The notes beneath the pieces are model-generated. The model had not been told where the DNA came from. It worked only from the letters and a program-made list of their open reading frames with translations, and did not search any database. Shown piece after piece: positions 18,076 through 28,134 of a DNA stretch of 64,000 bases. The stretch's first letter is position 1; each line of letters opens with the position of its first letter. The DNA lies in the NCBI RefSeq assembly GCF_018860365.1, contig NZ_JAHKPO010000007.1, positions 62,001 to 126,000 of the forward strand, in the 5' to 3' direction. The translations under genes and the position numbers were made by a program. Source of the stretch: Arenibacter algicola. Its GTDB lineage: Bacteria > Bacteroidota > Bacteroidia > Flavobacteriales > Flavobacteriaceae.

Positions 18076-20199
18076 ATGTTTTACTTTAAAATAAGAAATC
18101 GCTACTCATTACCAATTGTTGTTTTAATGATAATGGGATTAGGCGGGAAAATAGCTTATGCCCAAGAGGCTGGGGCTATGGCCAATGATCAAAAACCAAA
18201 CATTATATTTATCCTTACCGATGATTTGGGATATGGCGATGTGGGGGTATTTTTTCAAAATCAAAGACAGAAGATCAACGACCGCAGTGAACCTTGGGTC
18301 TTGACGCCCAATCTGGATAAAATGGCTTCTGAGGGCGCATTAATGCCCCATCACTATTCAGCTGCACCGGTTTGTGCCCCTTCTAGGGCTTCCTTATTGT
18401 CCGGTTTAAGTCAAGGACATGCCAATGTTAGGAATAATCAGTTCGACAAGGCCTTGGCGGATAACCACACCATGGGCAACGTACTTCAGAAATTGGGCTA
18501 TACTACTGCCGCCATTGGAAAATGGGGTCTAATGGGTTCCAATAAATGGTCCGAAGATGGAGATAGTTGGCCTGCTCATCCCATAGATCGTGGGTTCGAC
18601 TACTATTACGGCTATATGCGGCATAGGGATGGACACGAGCATTATCCCAAGGAAGGTCTTTATAGGGGAGCAAAGGAAGTCTATGAAAATAAAACAGAAG
18701 TAAGTAAGGATCTGGACAAGTGTTATACCGGAGACCTATGGACCGCCGTGGCCAAAAAATGGATTGTAGAACAAACAAAAGGTAAAGGGGGAAAACAACC
18801 CTTCTTTATGTATTTGGCCTTTGATACTCCACATGCCGTTTTAGAACTGCCCACCCAGGCCTATCCCGATGGGGGAGGATTAAATGGTGGGTTGCAATGG
18901 ACAGGGAAGCCTGGTCAAATGATCAACACGGCTTCGGGAACCATAGATTCCTGGGTACATCCAGATTATAGCGACGCTACCTATGATCATGACAACAATG
19001 AAACTACGCCAGAAGTGGCCTGGCCCATTGTCTATAAGCGATATGCCACGACTACCCGGAGAATCGATGATCAGGTAGGTGATATTTTAAAGCTATTATC
19101 CGATTTAAATATCGATCAAAACACCTTGGTGGTATTTAGTTCTGACAATGGGCCCTCCATTGAATCATACCTGGACAATGAGCCCTATAAGGCCAATTTT
19201 TTTAACAGTTTTGGTCCGTTTGATGGAATTAAAAGGGATGTCCTGGAAGGGGGGGAGCGATTGCCCACTATTGCCAAATGGCCGGCACGGATCAAGGCTG
19301 GGCACGTGGTTGAATCGCCTTCAGTATCCTATGACTGGTTGCCGACTTTTACTGCTGCAGCGGGTACTCCTGCACCTGTAAATACTAACGGAGTTTCCTT
19401 GCTACCGTCCTTGACGGGAAAAGGGGACCAACAACAGAGTCTTATCTATGTGGAATATACCCAAGGTAACCATACACCAAATTATGACGAATTTGCACCC
19501 AATAATCGCGGTAGACTGAGGAAGGAAATGCAGATGATGCGAATCGGGGACCTGGTCGGACTCCGATATGATATTAAAAATGCCGATGATGATTTTGAAA
19601 TATACAATGTTATCAACGATACACAACAGGCTAATAATTTAGCGGGTAATGGCAATATGAGAGAGTTACAGCAAACTTTTAAAGAAAGAGTACTGCAGGT
19701 GCGTATGCCAGATACTACCGCCCAAAGGCCATATGACAATGCCCCTATAGCTGCAAGTTCTGGGGAAGGACTGATCAACGGACTTAGTTGGAAAGCCTAC
19801 CAAAATTCGGCTCCTTGGTTGCCGCAATTAAATTTGTTGCCGGCTACTGCAATGGGTAAAGTTACATCCCTTGATCCAGCAGGAATAAAGTTGAATAAAG
19901 GGGAGTTGTTACTTTTTGAGGGATACATTAATATTCCTGTGAATGGAGAATATACTTTCTCCATGAAGTCCGAAACTAAAGGTTTTTTAAAAATTCATGG
20001 GGCAAGTGTTATTGATGCGGATTATGGATATGAAGCTGGCACAATAAGAGAAGGGAGCATTACCCTTAAAGCAGGTTATCACCCTATTAAGATTTACTGT
20101 GGTAGAAATTCTAAGAGTCCCAACACTCCCGAATTAAGCTGGGAAGGTCCAACTTTTTCGAGAACCAAAGTCCCTGAAAATGCATATTTCACCAAGTAA
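18076..20199 (+). CDS. Sulfatase with C-terminal PA14-like domain
   Basis: A 707-residue sulfatase with an N-terminal signal peptide (cleavage near AYAQ). The metal motif is LTDDLGYGDVGV, the modified Cys is C100 in CAPSR, then GKWGLMG, FDTPHAVLELP and SSDNGPSIES. The catalytic part ends near residue 555. The remaining roughly 150 residues form a beta-rich module (LLLFEGYINIPVNGEYTFSM, GYHPIKIYCGRN, PELSWEGP) typical of PA14 domains, which often bind carbohydrate. It follows the beta-helix gene by 21 bp, so the two are likely co-transcribed. Confidence 0.93.
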   Translation: MFYFKIRNRYSLPIVVLMIMGLGGKIAYAQEAGAMANDQKPNIIFILTDDLGYGDVGVFFQNQRQKINDRSEPWVLTPNLDKMASEGALMPHHYSAAPVCAPSRASLLSGLSQGHANVRNNQFDKALADNHTMGNVLQKLGYTTAAIGKWGLMGSNKWSEDGDSWPAHPIDRGFDYYYGYMRHRDGHEHYPKEGLYRGAKEVYENKTEVSKDLDKCYTGDLWTAVAKKWIVEQTKGKGGKQPFFMYLAFDTPHAVLELPTQAYPDGGGLNGGLQWTGKPGQMINTASGTIDSWVHPDYSDATYDHDNNETTPEVAWPIVYKRYATTTRRIDDQVGDILKLLSDLNIDQNTLVVFSSDNGPSIESYLDNEPYKANFFNSFGPFDGIKRDVLEGGERLPTIAKWPARIKAGHVVESPSVSYDWLPTFTAAAGTPAPVNTNGVSLLPSLTGKGDQQQSLIYVEYTQGNHTPNYDEFAPNNRGRLRKEMQMMRIGDLVGLRYDIKNADDDFEIYNVINDTQQANNLAGNGNMRELQQTFKERVLQVRMPDTTAQRPYDNAPIAASSGEGLINGLSWKAYQNSAPWLPQLNLLPATAMGKVTSLDPAGIKLNKGELLLFEGYINIPVNGEYTFSMKSETKGFLKIHGASVIDADYGYEAGTIREGSITLKAGYHPIKIYCGRNSKSPNTPELSWEGPTFSRTKVPENAYFTK

Positions 20200-20238
20200 A
20201 AAAAATATAGGCAATAAATAACCTAAAACTCATTTCCT

Positions 20239-21708
20239 ATGAAAAATAGATTGGCATTGTTCTCTCTAATGTTGTTTGCCTTTTCCATGGTTGCACAAGA
20301 GCGTCCCAATATTATTTGGCTTATGGCAGAAGACATGAGTTTGGATCTGGAATGCTATGGTATGAAAGGAGTGAAAACGCCCAACCTAAATAGAATGGCC
20401 GAGGAGGGTGTGCGATTTGATAATTGCTTTGTTACCAATCCCATCTGTTCACCAAGTCGGTCGGCGATGCTCACCGGTACACACCAGTTAAAGATCAATG
20501 CCCACCACCATCGAAGCAATCGAGATGTACCCCTTAATGAAAATTATAAACCTTTTACCTTTTGGTTACGCAAAGCGGGATATACCACTATCCTTGGCCA
20601 TCACGGGGTTATGGGTAAAGGGCGTAAAATAGATGCCAATTTTAAGCACGAAGCTTTAGGGCCTTGGGACGGAAAGACCCAATTTGGAATTTTTGATAAA
20701 TACGATGAGTTTGAGAAAAAGGATGAGCCATTTTTTGCCCAGATTCAGTTATTGGCTAGCCATAGGGGCGATTGGTGGAACAAAGTTAGGGAGGAATCCA
20801 AGCACCCTGTAGATCCCGAGGAGGTGGAATTGCCCGCTTTTATGGCAGATGACCCTGTAATTAGACTGGATTGGGCCAAATACCTGGATCAGATAGAATA
20901 CCTGGACAACGAAGTGGGCATGATCTTTAAGGAATTGGAGGAAAAGGATATGGCGGATAACACCGTGGTTATTTTTATAGGGGATAATGGCCGTTGTAAT
21001 ATCCGTGGAAAGGGGTATCTGCATGATCCGGGCCTGCATATTCCCTTTATTGTGTATTACCCCAAGGGGATAGAAGGAGGCCAAATCCGAAAAGATGTGG
21101 TAAGCGCGACTGATATTACAGCCACTGTATTGGATTTTGCAAAGGTGAAAGTACCGGATTACATGACCGGAAAGCCCGTGTTTGATAAGAAATTTGATAG
21201 GGACTATGTATAAGCTGCAAGAGACCTTTGGGACGAAGTGGAGGAAAAGTCAAGGGCGCTTACTTCGGGCAACTGGAAATACATCAGAAATGATAGACCT
21301 GAAATTCCCTTCGATGCACATCAGGCTTATTTGGAGTTTTATCGGCCAGCAGTCCATGTTATGCGCCGGTTAAAGGAGGAAGGCAAACTAAGTGAGCACG
21401 AAAGTATTTTCTTTGAACCGCATAAACAGCCCGAAGAATTATATAATTTAGTGGAGGACCCACAGGAATTGAACAATCTTGTGAATAAGCCTGAGTGTGC
21501 CAAATTATTGAAAGATCTTAGAAAAATGATCGTTCAATATGATAAAAAAATGAAGCCGGTAAGCAATATCTATCACCCTGTACATGCCAATGCCGTAGAT
21601 TTATTGGAATGGGTTAAAAAGGATAGACCCGAACTGTACCAGCAAATGTTGGATGGTGTTGAAATAGGTTTTCAGACCCTTTCCAAGGAATATAAGGGTG
21701 TGAAATAG
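20239..21708 (+). pseudogene. Sulfatase interrupted by one in-frame TAA stop
   Basis: A sulfatase coding sequence of 490 codons broken by TAA at 21211-21213. Upstream, codons 20239-21210 encode a signal peptide, LMAEDMSLDLECYG, active-site Cys C70 in CSPSR and GDNGRCNIRGKGYLHDPG. Downstream, from 21214 to the stop at 21708, the same frame continues with AARDLWDEVEEKSRALTSG and the normal C-terminal segment (QPEELYNLVEDPQELNNL). No frameshift is needed: both halves are in one frame, and TAA is one base from TAT or TAC (Tyr), which would suit this position. A GTG at 21238 could restart translation, but the C-terminal piece alone cannot be catalytic. It is either a recent nonsense mutation or a sequencing error. 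Confidence 0.88.
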
Positions 21709-21819
21709 GCGAACGGGCGCAAGGTTTTAGAAAAGCGCAGGTTTCAACTTAGGGCCTAAAATCTACAAGCTTTTATGTAAGAGATTGCATTAAAATTTAG
21801 AACCAAATCCATAAATGGT

Positions 21820-21827
21820 TAATTTTG
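21820..21827 (+). promoter_or_regulatory. Bacteroidetes-type -7 box (TAATTTTG)
   Basis: TAATTTTG matches the TAnnTTTG consensus. A start of transcription about 7 bp downstream would fall at or after the ATG at 21831, which favours the internal ATG at 21852 as the real start of the PAP2 gene. The -33 element is weak. Confidence 0.5.
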
Positions 21828-21851
21828 CACATGAATAACGCCAAGGTTTTA

Positions 21852-22694
21852 ATGAATTTGAAATTCCAAGTTTTAATTTTTAGTTTAATCTTTTTTTTGG
21901 GCCTTCCAAAGTTGGAGGCGCAGACCCAAGCTCATGACACCATCAGTACTTGGGAAATGTTGGGGTATGACGGGGCAAGTGCCTTTGGAGGGTTAAAACA
22001 TGCCTACTCCAGACCTTTTCATTGGGAAAAGGACGATTTTATAACCGCAGGCGCTATTATCTTGGGAACCGGGGCGCTGTATGCCTTTGATGAAGACAGC
22101 TCCGAGTGGTTTCGGAATCAGGAAGAGGACGTTCCTGGGGTATTAAAGGAGGCCGGCTATTACCTAGGAAAACCACTTTATAACTACTCCATCAACGGCG
22201 GGGTGTATTTAATTGGGCTTTTTACGAAGAATGAAAAATGGAGAAAAACAGGGGTGCTCCTAATTTCCTCGGCCACTACGGTAGGATTACTTCAATCTGT
22301 GAGTAAAACTTTTGTTGGGCGGGCCAGGCCTATAGCCAATGTGGGAAAAGGAAGCTTTAAGCCATTTAGCAATGAAGCTGCCTATCACAGCTTTCCCTCG
22401 GGGCACACTATATTGGCATTTACTACATTTTATGCCATAGGCAAGCAATTTAAAAATCCATGGGCCAAAGGTGGGTTTTACGCTTTGGGGCTTCTTTCTC
22501 CCGTTACAAGACTTTGGAGCGGTGCCCATTGGCTAACAGATGTAGCCTTGAGTGTAGCTGTAAGTGTAGTGGTGGTAGATTCAATAGATAAATACCTTAA
22601 TAAGGAGCGGTATCCCGGGATTATGTCAAAGGACAAAATTAGCTGGAGACTTCAAGTTGGGCCTGGAACCATAGGCCTAAGAGGGACTTTTTAG
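21852..22694 (+). CDS. PAP2-family (type 2 phosphatidic acid) phosphatase
   Basis: About 280 residues from the chosen ATG, which opens a clean signal peptide (MNLKFQVLIFSLIFFLGLP, cleavage near LEAQ); an in-frame ATG at 21831 is the alternative. The three PAP2 motifs are present: KTFVGRARP, SFPSGHT, and SRL-like TRLWSGAHWLTDV with the catalytic His pair. Enzymes of this family remove phosphate from lipid or sugar phosphates at the membrane or in the periplasm. Several hydrophobic segments flank the motifs. A promoter box directly upstream suggests its own transcript, so it need not belong to the sulfatase operon. Confidence 0.88.
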   Translation: MNLKFQVLIFSLIFFLGLPKLEAQTQAHDTISTWEMLGYDGASAFGGLKHAYSRPFHWEKDDFITAGAIILGTGALYAFDEDSSEWFRNQEEDVPGVLKEAGYYLGKPLYNYSINGGVYLIGLFTKNEKWRKTGVLLISSATTVGLLQSVSKTFVGRARPIANVGKGSFKPFSNEAAYHSFPSGHTILAFTTFYAIGKQFKNPWAKGGFYALGLLSPVTRLWSGAHWLTDVALSVAVSVVVVDSIDKYLNKERYPGIMSKDKISWRLQVGPGTIGLRGTF

Positions 22695-22720
22695 TTTTTT
22701 AAAAAGTGAGTTCTTTTTTT
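22686..22720 (+). terminator. Possible intrinsic terminator after the PAP2 gene
   Basis: ACTTTTTA (22686-22693, overlapping the stop codon) pairs with TAAAAAGT (22700-22707), followed within a few bases by a T-run. The stem is AT-only, so it is weak. Confidence 0.35.
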
Positions 22721-22797
22721 AATGAAAATATAGTGTTTGTGGGTTTTGTATATTACCATTTATTTCAACACCAACTTTAATCTGCCAAGTAAATAAT

Positions 22798-23967
22798 ATG
22801 AAGTTTATAAAACAGTTTTTTTATGGCCTATCCTTATTAGTGATAGTGATTTTTAGCGTAATGTGTAAAGACGAAAAGAAAAAGGAAGTGACCCAAAAGA
22901 TTGAAAAAGTGAGTATTGAAAAAAACGAATTTGGGACTACGCCAGATGGTGGGAAGGTAGACCGCTATACCCTTAAAAATAGTTCAGGAATGACGGTGGA
23001 TATAATAACCTATGGTGGAATTATTACTTCCATCAAAGTTCCAAACAAAGAGGGTGTTTCGGAAGATGTGGTTTTAGGGTACGATAACCTTGGACAATAC
23101 CTAGAAAGTAGCCCGTATTTTGGTGCAATTATTGGTAGATATGGAAACAGGATAGCCAAAGGAAAATTTTCTTTGGACGGAATGGAATATAGTTTGGCCG
23201 TTAATAATGGAGAAAACCATCTGCATGGAGGTATTAAGGGTTTTGATAAAGTGATCTGGGAGGCATCCGAGGAAACGGGCGAAAATTATGCAGCCTTAAA
23301 ATTGGTTTATTTGAGCAAGGATATGGAAGAAGGCTATCCCGGGAGCTTGAATACCACGGTTACATACACGCTTAAGGAGGACAATTCTTTGGATATGGCC
23401 TATGAGGCAACCACAGATAAGAAAACAATAGTAAACCTTACCAATCACAGTTATTTTAATCTTTCAGGGGATTTTTCCAAAACTGTTCTTGATCAGGTCC
23501 TTAGTTTGAATGCGGATAAATATCTTCCGGTAGACAATACCTTGATCCCCACAGGGGAAATTGCTGATGTGGAAAACACTCCGTTCAATTTTAGAGAACC
23601 AACACCCATCGGAAGCAGGATCGAGGCGGACGATGATCAATTGAAGAAGGGCGGCGGTTATGATCACTGCTGGGTTTTAAACGGTCAGGACAAAGGACAT
23701 CGATTGATTGGAACGGTCTATGATCCAGGAAGTGGCCGGGTTTTGGAAGTGTTCACCACTGAACCAGGGGTACAGTTTTATTCTGGTAATTTTCTGGATG
23801 GCACCCTTCCTGCCAAGCAGGGGGGAACCTATAAAAAAAGAAGTGGCTTTTGTTTGGAGACCCAGCATTATCCAGATTCACCCAATCAATTGGATTTTCC
23901 ATCGGTGGTTCTAAATCCTGGAGAAAAGTATAGCTCAAAAACCACCTTTAAATTCTCTACTAAATAA
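22798..23967 (+). CDS. galM: Aldose 1-epimerase (galactose mutarotase) lipoprotein
   Basis: A 389-residue GalM-family enzyme interconverting alpha and beta anomers of galactose or glucose. The N-terminus has a lipobox-like VMC at about residue 22, so this copy is probably a periplasmic lipoprotein, not cytosolic. Family motifs include YGGIITSIKVPNKEG, GRYGNRIAKGKF, NNGENHLHGG (His), NLTNHSYFNLSG (His), GGGYDHCWVL (Asp) and CLETQHYPDSPNQ (catalytic Glu). Placement at the end of the sulfated-glycan locus fits handling of galactose released outside the cytoplasm. Confidence 0.93.
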   Translation: MKFIKQFFYGLSLLVIVIFSVMCKDEKKKEVTQKIEKVSIEKNEFGTTPDGGKVDRYTLKNSSGMTVDIITYGGIITSIKVPNKEGVSEDVVLGYDNLGQYLESSPYFGAIIGRYGNRIAKGKFSLDGMEYSLAVNNGENHLHGGIKGFDKVIWEASEETGENYAALKLVYLSKDMEEGYPGSLNTTVTYTLKEDNSLDMAYEATTDKKTIVNLTNHSYFNLSGDFSKTVLDQVLSLNADKYLPVDNTLIPTGEIADVENTPFNFREPTPIGSRIEADDDQLKKGGGYDHCWVLNGQDKGHRLIGTVYDPGSGRVLEVFTTEPGVQFYSGNFLDGTLPAKQGGTYKKRSGFCLETQHYPDSPNQLDFPSVVLNPGEKYSSKTTFKFSTK

Positions 23968-24050
23968 GGGAAACATAGCCTTTAAGGCTGTGGTCATTTC
24001 CTATTGTATGGGGTTTTTCACATCCAATCCCTTCATTTTTACGTAAATAG

Positions 24051-24950
24051 GTGTTGTGTATTCAATTTTATTTTAAAAAAATCGTTATACGTAGTAACCC
24101 CAATCTACTAAATGAGGAACGATTGAAAAAATCAATACACACGGCATATATTATATTGATGGTTGCAATTACCGTAGTAGCCACGATTTACTTATTTTAC
24201 ACGGGTTATAGTTACTACAACACCTCTTTGGAGGAACGGTTTTATCATCCCCGCCATGATTGGTTTAAACCAAGTGGTATCTATGGTCAAGGTCTGGGTA
24301 TTCTTGGAACCTTTATGATAGTTTTTGGGGTAGGGATTTATATAGCTAGGAAGCGTTATAATTTTTTGGCAAAACAAATACGGCTAAAATATCTATTGGA
24401 GTTCCATATTTTTCTTTGCACTTTAGGTCCCATATTAATATTGTTTCATACCGCCTTTAAGTTTGGAGGCATAGTCTCCGTTGCTTTTTGGAGTATGGTG
24501 GCTGTTGTTTTGAGTGGCGTTATTGGCCGATTTATTTATAACCAGATTCCTAAGACCATAGAGGGCAGGATAATGAGCATGACCGAAGTCCAGGAAATGA
24601 AAACCGATATGGCGGTAGTACTACATCAAAAATTTCACCTGGAATCGAATACTATAGAGATCGTCACCAATTTGATCAGTGAAGAAAATACCCAGGATAA
24701 GACCAAAAATTTTAGCTATTTGCGTAGGGTGCTTAGCCGAAAGGACCTGCCCAAATCAGAAAGAAATGCCATTTTAAAAATGGTAAAACATGAAATAAAG
24801 CTATCTAAAAAAATTGCCAGATTACAGACGATGCAAAAACTGTTCAAATACTGGCATGTAGTTCACATGCCATTTGCGTTGATCATGCTTATTATTGTCG
24901 TGATCCACGTGGCGGTAACCCTGGCCTTTGGCTATAAATGGATTTTCTGA
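24051..24950 (+). CDS. Membrane protein resembling a b-type cytochrome
   Basis: A 299-residue protein with about five hydrophobic spans. Histidines occur inside or next to the spans in a way that suggests bis-His haem ligation: LLEFHIFLCTL and LILFHTAFKFGG in the central pair, VVHMPFALIML and VVIHVAVTLAF in the last two. A soluble charged segment of about 90 residues lies between the third/fourth and last spans. I cannot name the family with certainty; ferric-reductase-like or quinol-oxidising cytochrome b folds are candidates. The start is uncertain: GTG at 24051 opens the frame and TTG at 24123 is an alternative. Its stop overlaps the next start (TGATG), indicating translational coupling to the ferredoxin/FAD oxidoreductase. 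Confidence 0.72.
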   Translation: MLCIQFYFKKIVIRSNPNLLNEERLKKSIHTAYIILMVAITVVATIYLFYTGYSYYNTSLEERFYHPRHDWFKPSGIYGQGLGILGTFMIVFGVGIYIARKRYNFLAKQIRLKYLLEFHIFLCTLGPILILFHTAFKFGGIVSVAFWSMVAVVLSGVIGRFIYNQIPKTIEGRIMSMTEVQEMKTDMAVVLHQKFHLESNTIEIVTNLISEENTQDKTKNFSYLRRVLSRKDLPKSERNAILKMVKHEIKLSKKIARLQTMQKLFKYWHVVHMPFALIMLIIVVIHVAVTLAFGYKWIF

Positions 24951-26290
24951 TGGAAGAGGTAATGTTGGAACAAATAGTGGTTTATGGGGCTGTATTTTTA
25001 CTTTGCGGCATTATTATCCTGTTCTACCTTCGGCGGAAAAAGGGGAAATCGGCTGTAACAGAAAAAAAAGTGGAGGTGGCCAAGGAAGAAGGTCTTTTCG
25101 AGCCCATTTCGTTATATCCACACATTGATCTTAATCTCTGCATTGGCAGTGGGGCATGTATCACGGCCTGTCCTGAGAAGGACATTTTAGGCATAGTAGA
25201 TGGGGTGGCTACCGTTATAAATACCTCCAATTGTGTAGGTCACGGAGCTTGTTTCCATGCTTGTCCCGTTGAAGCAATTACCTTAAGGATAGGAACAGAA
25301 TCTAGGGGAGTGGAATTGCCACATGTCAGTGAGGATTATGAAACCAACATTAAGGGAATGTATATTGCAGGGGAATTAGGTGGGATGGGCCTGATTAAGA
25401 ATAGTGTGGAACAAGGCCAACAGGCCATGAAGAATATTGCAAGTACAAAAAAACCATCTAAGGAAAATATTTTGGATGTTGTGATAATAGGTGCTGGACC
25501 GGCAGGGATCTCGGCCGCACTTGAAGCAAAAAAACAATGCCTTAGTGCCATTACTTTAGAGCAAGATTCATTGGGAGGGACGGTGTATACCTTTCCGAGA
25601 TCCAAAATTGTTATGACGGCGCCTATGGACCTTCCCCTTTATGGTAAAGTCAAGCTATATGACACTTCGAAGGATGAACTTTTACAACTTTGGAAAAAAG
25701 TAATCAAGGAGTACGACTTGCAAATATTGGAAAATACGAAGGTAGAAAGAATAGTTCCTATAGAAAACGAGACTTTCAAGATAATAACCAACACTGGACA
25801 GGAGTACATTTGTAACCAAGTATTGTTATCCATAGGAAGAAGGGGTACCCCAAGAAAGTTGGGAATCCCAGGTGAAGATTCGCAAAACGTTGCCTACCGC
25901 TTGTTGGAACCAGAGAATATATCAGGAAAAAAAATTATGGTTGTTGGTGGTGGGGACTCCGCAATAGAGTCCGCTTTATTGCTTAAAGAGGCCAATGAAG
26001 TAGTTCTTTCCTATAGAAAAGACCAATTTGCTAGACTCAAACCAAAAAATAAGGAAAAAATAAAGAATTCTATAGAAGATAAATCAATTGATGTAATTTT
26101 TAATTCTAACTTAGTATCTATAAGCGCCAAAAGCGTGCTGTTAACTTCTTCAGAGAGCAGCGAAAGCAAGGAAATTGAAAATGACCTTGTCTATATATTT
26201 GCAGGCGGGGAATTACCTACCAAATTTTTACAGGATGTAGGTATTAAAGTGGCCAAACGATTTGGTCACATTATGAAAAAACACAAATAG
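24950..26290 (+). CDS. Membrane-anchored ferredoxin/FAD/NAD(P) oxidoreductase
   Basis: About 446 residues from the ATG that overlaps the previous stop codon; an upstream in-frame ATG at 24938 is less likely. An N-terminal span (IVVYGAVFLLCGIIILFYL) anchors the protein. Residues about 60-115 hold a two-cluster ferredoxin domain (CIGSGACITAC with a following Pro, and CVGHGACFHAC). Then come a thioredoxin-reductase-like FAD fold with VVIIGAGPAGIS near residue 178 and a second dinucleotide site MVVGGGDSAIESA near 330. No CxxC redox pair of true thioredoxin reductase is seen. It would move electrons between NAD(P)H, FAD and two [4Fe-4S] clusters at the inner membrane, plausibly exchanging with the cytochrome-b-like neighbour. 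The electron direction cannot be read from sequence. Confidence 0.86.
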   Translation: MEEVMLEQIVVYGAVFLLCGIIILFYLRRKKGKSAVTEKKVEVAKEEGLFEPISLYPHIDLNLCIGSGACITACPEKDILGIVDGVATVINTSNCVGHGACFHACPVEAITLRIGTESRGVELPHVSEDYETNIKGMYIAGELGGMGLIKNSVEQGQQAMKNIASTKKPSKENILDVVIIGAGPAGISAALEAKKQCLSAITLEQDSLGGTVYTFPRSKIVMTAPMDLPLYGKVKLYDTSKDELLQLWKKVIKEYDLQILENTKVERIVPIENETFKIITNTGQEYICNQVLLSIGRRGTPRKLGIPGEDSQNVAYRLLEPENISGKKIMVVGGGDSAIESALLLKEANEVVLSYRKDQFARLKPKNKEKIKNSIEDKSIDVIFNSNLVSISAKSVLLTSSESSESKEIENDLVYIFAGGELPTKFLQDVGIKVAKRFGHIMKKHK

Positions 26291-26295
26291 ATGTT

Positions 26296-28134
26296 TTGCA
26301 TGGCATATTAAAACATATTATTCTTCTGGCATTTTTGTCATTTACTTGTGGATATGGGCAAATATCCCCTGGTGATCTTTCACAATCCCATGCCAAATTG
26401 GAAGGGATGACCAACTGTACACTTTGTCATGAACTTGGCAATAAGGTTTCTGATAAAAAATGTTTGGAATGTCATAAGGATATCCAATCCCTAATCAATA
26501 AAAAAAGCGGTTATCATGCAAATGCAGATGTAATTAAGCAAGACTGCTTTGAATGTCATAGTGAACATCATGGACGTAAATTCGACATGGTGCGTTTTAA
26601 TGAAGATGCCTTTGATCATGACCTTACAGGATACGAATTGGAAGGAAAGCATGAGTCGGTAGATTGTAAAAAATGTCATGTTTCGGAAAACATTGCGGAT
26701 AAGGAATTACAAAAGCGCGCAAAAACATTTCTCGGATTGGATGAAAAATGTCTCTCCTGCCATGAGGATTATCATCAGAATACTTTATCGAATACCTGTG
26801 TGGATTGCCACAATATGGAAGCCTTTAAACCTGCGCCAAAATTTGATCATGACAAGGCCGATTTCCAGTTAAAGGGAGAGCATATAAATGTGGATTGCAT
26901 AGAATGCCATAAAATGACCACTAAGAATGGTCAGGAATTTCGGGAATTTACGGATATCCCCTTTGCCAATTGCGTTTCATGCCATGAAGACCCTCACAAG
27001 GGGCAATTGGAAGGTGCCTGTGTACAATGTCATACCGAAACTGCGTTCAGTGACTTTAAGGGGCTAGGTAATTTTGACCACAACAAAACGGACTTCACTT
27101 TAAACGGTAAACATAAGGACATTGACTGTTTTAGCTGTCATTCATCAACAAGCGAACCACTCCGTGTTTTTCAGGATAGGAAGAATATCGATGAAAACAA
27201 CTGTGTAAAATGTCATAAGGATGAACACGATGGTAAATTTGGTACGGATTGCGTAAAATGCCATCGTGAAAGTAGCTTTTTGTCCCTGCGTTCCATGGAT
27301 TTCTTTGACCATACCAAAACAGATTACCCATTGGAGGGCGAACATGTACAGGTAGATTGTAAGGAATGCCATAAAAAGCGATTTACAACTCCCATAGATT
27401 TCTCGGCATGCAATAATTGTCATAAGGATTATCATAGGGGAGAATTTATGGCAAATGGCGTTTCCCCGGATTGTGTGGAATGCCATGTTCTGGAACAAGG
27501 CTTTGATTATAGCCTTTTCACTTTAGAGGAACACCAAAAGACCAATTTTCCATTGGAAGGAGCACACACTGCAACTCCTTGTTTTGCCTGCCATGTTAGC
27601 GAAAAAGATAAACGCTGGACATTCCGTAACATGGGTTCCGAATGCGTAGATTGCCATACGGATGTTCATGAGGGCTACATTAGTGAGAAATTCTATCCGG
27701 ATAATGAATGTGCCATGTGCCATGTTAATGATGCTTGGACATCGGTTGATTTTGATCATAACAAAACCGATTGGCCATTAACCGGAAAACATACCGAAGT
27801 AAGTTGTAGAGAGTGTCATTTCAACGAATTAAGTGATATTAAAACACCTAGGGAACAAAAATTCGCTACCTTGGAAACAGACTGTGTTACCTGTCATGAA
27901 AATGTACACGGCGATACCTTTAGTGTTGATGGAATAACGAATTGTTCCGAGTGTCATGTAACGAACAGTTGGTTCCCAAAACGCTTTAACCACGATTTAA
28001 CGAACTTTCCTTTAGAGGGACAACACGCCAAAATTGCTTGTAACTCCTGTCATGAAGTTGCCAATGCAAAAGGTGAAATTGAAGTAGTGTACAAAATACA
28101 AAAGTTCAGATGTATAGACTGTCACTTGCAATAA
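26296..28134 (+). CDS. Giant multihaem c-type cytochrome, 23 CxxCH motifs
   Basis: A 612-residue exported protein (signal peptide ending near CGYGQ) with 23 haem-binding CxxCH motifs, beginning with CTLCH and ending with CIDCH. A module occurs seven times: an FDHxKTDFxLxGxH-type segment, four residues, then CxxCH. Its spare histidines are good candidates for distal haem ligands, giving bis-His, c3-type haems. No catalytic domain was recognised, so an electron-wire role is more likely than an enzyme role. The start is TTG at 26296, 5 bp after the previous stop, because no in-frame ATG precedes the signal peptide. The last 25 bp overlap the next gene. Haem attachment probably depends on the CcsBA protein encoded convergently at 32196. 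Confidence 0.93.
   Translation: MHGILKHIILLAFLSFTCGYGQISPGDLSQSHAKLEGMTNCTLCHELGNKVSDKKCLECHKDIQSLINKKSGYHANADVIKQDCFECHSEHHGRKFDMVRFNEDAFDHDLTGYELEGKHESVDCKKCHVSENIADKELQKRAKTFLGLDEKCLSCHEDYHQNTLSNTCVDCHNMEAFKPAPKFDHDKADFQLKGEHINVDCIECHKMTTKNGQEFREFTDIPFANCVSCHEDPHKGQLEGACVQCHTETAFSDFKGLGNFDHNKTDFTLNGKHKDIDCFSCHSSTSEPLRVFQDRKNIDENNCVKCHKDEHDGKFGTDCVKCHRESSFLSLRSMDFFDHTKTDYPLEGEHVQVDCKECHKKRFTTPIDFSACNNCHKDYHRGEFMANGVSPDCVECHVLEQGFDYSLFTLEEHQKTNFPLEGAHTATPCFACHVSEKDKRWTFRNMGSECVDCHTDVHEGYISEKFYPDNECAMCHVNDAWTSVDFDHNKTDWPLTGKHTEVSCRECHFNELSDIKTPREQKFATLETDCVTCHENVHGDTFSVDGITNCSECHVTNSWFPKRFNHDLTNFPLEGQHAKIACNSCHEVANAKGEIEVVYKIQKFRCIDCHLQ

Noticed and set aside
21211-21240. Programmed stop-codon readthrough or recoding in the broken sulfatase
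   Set aside because: TAA is the least recoded stop codon, no structured element follows, and no amino acid is known to be inserted there in this group. A simple nonsense mutation or read error is the better explanation.
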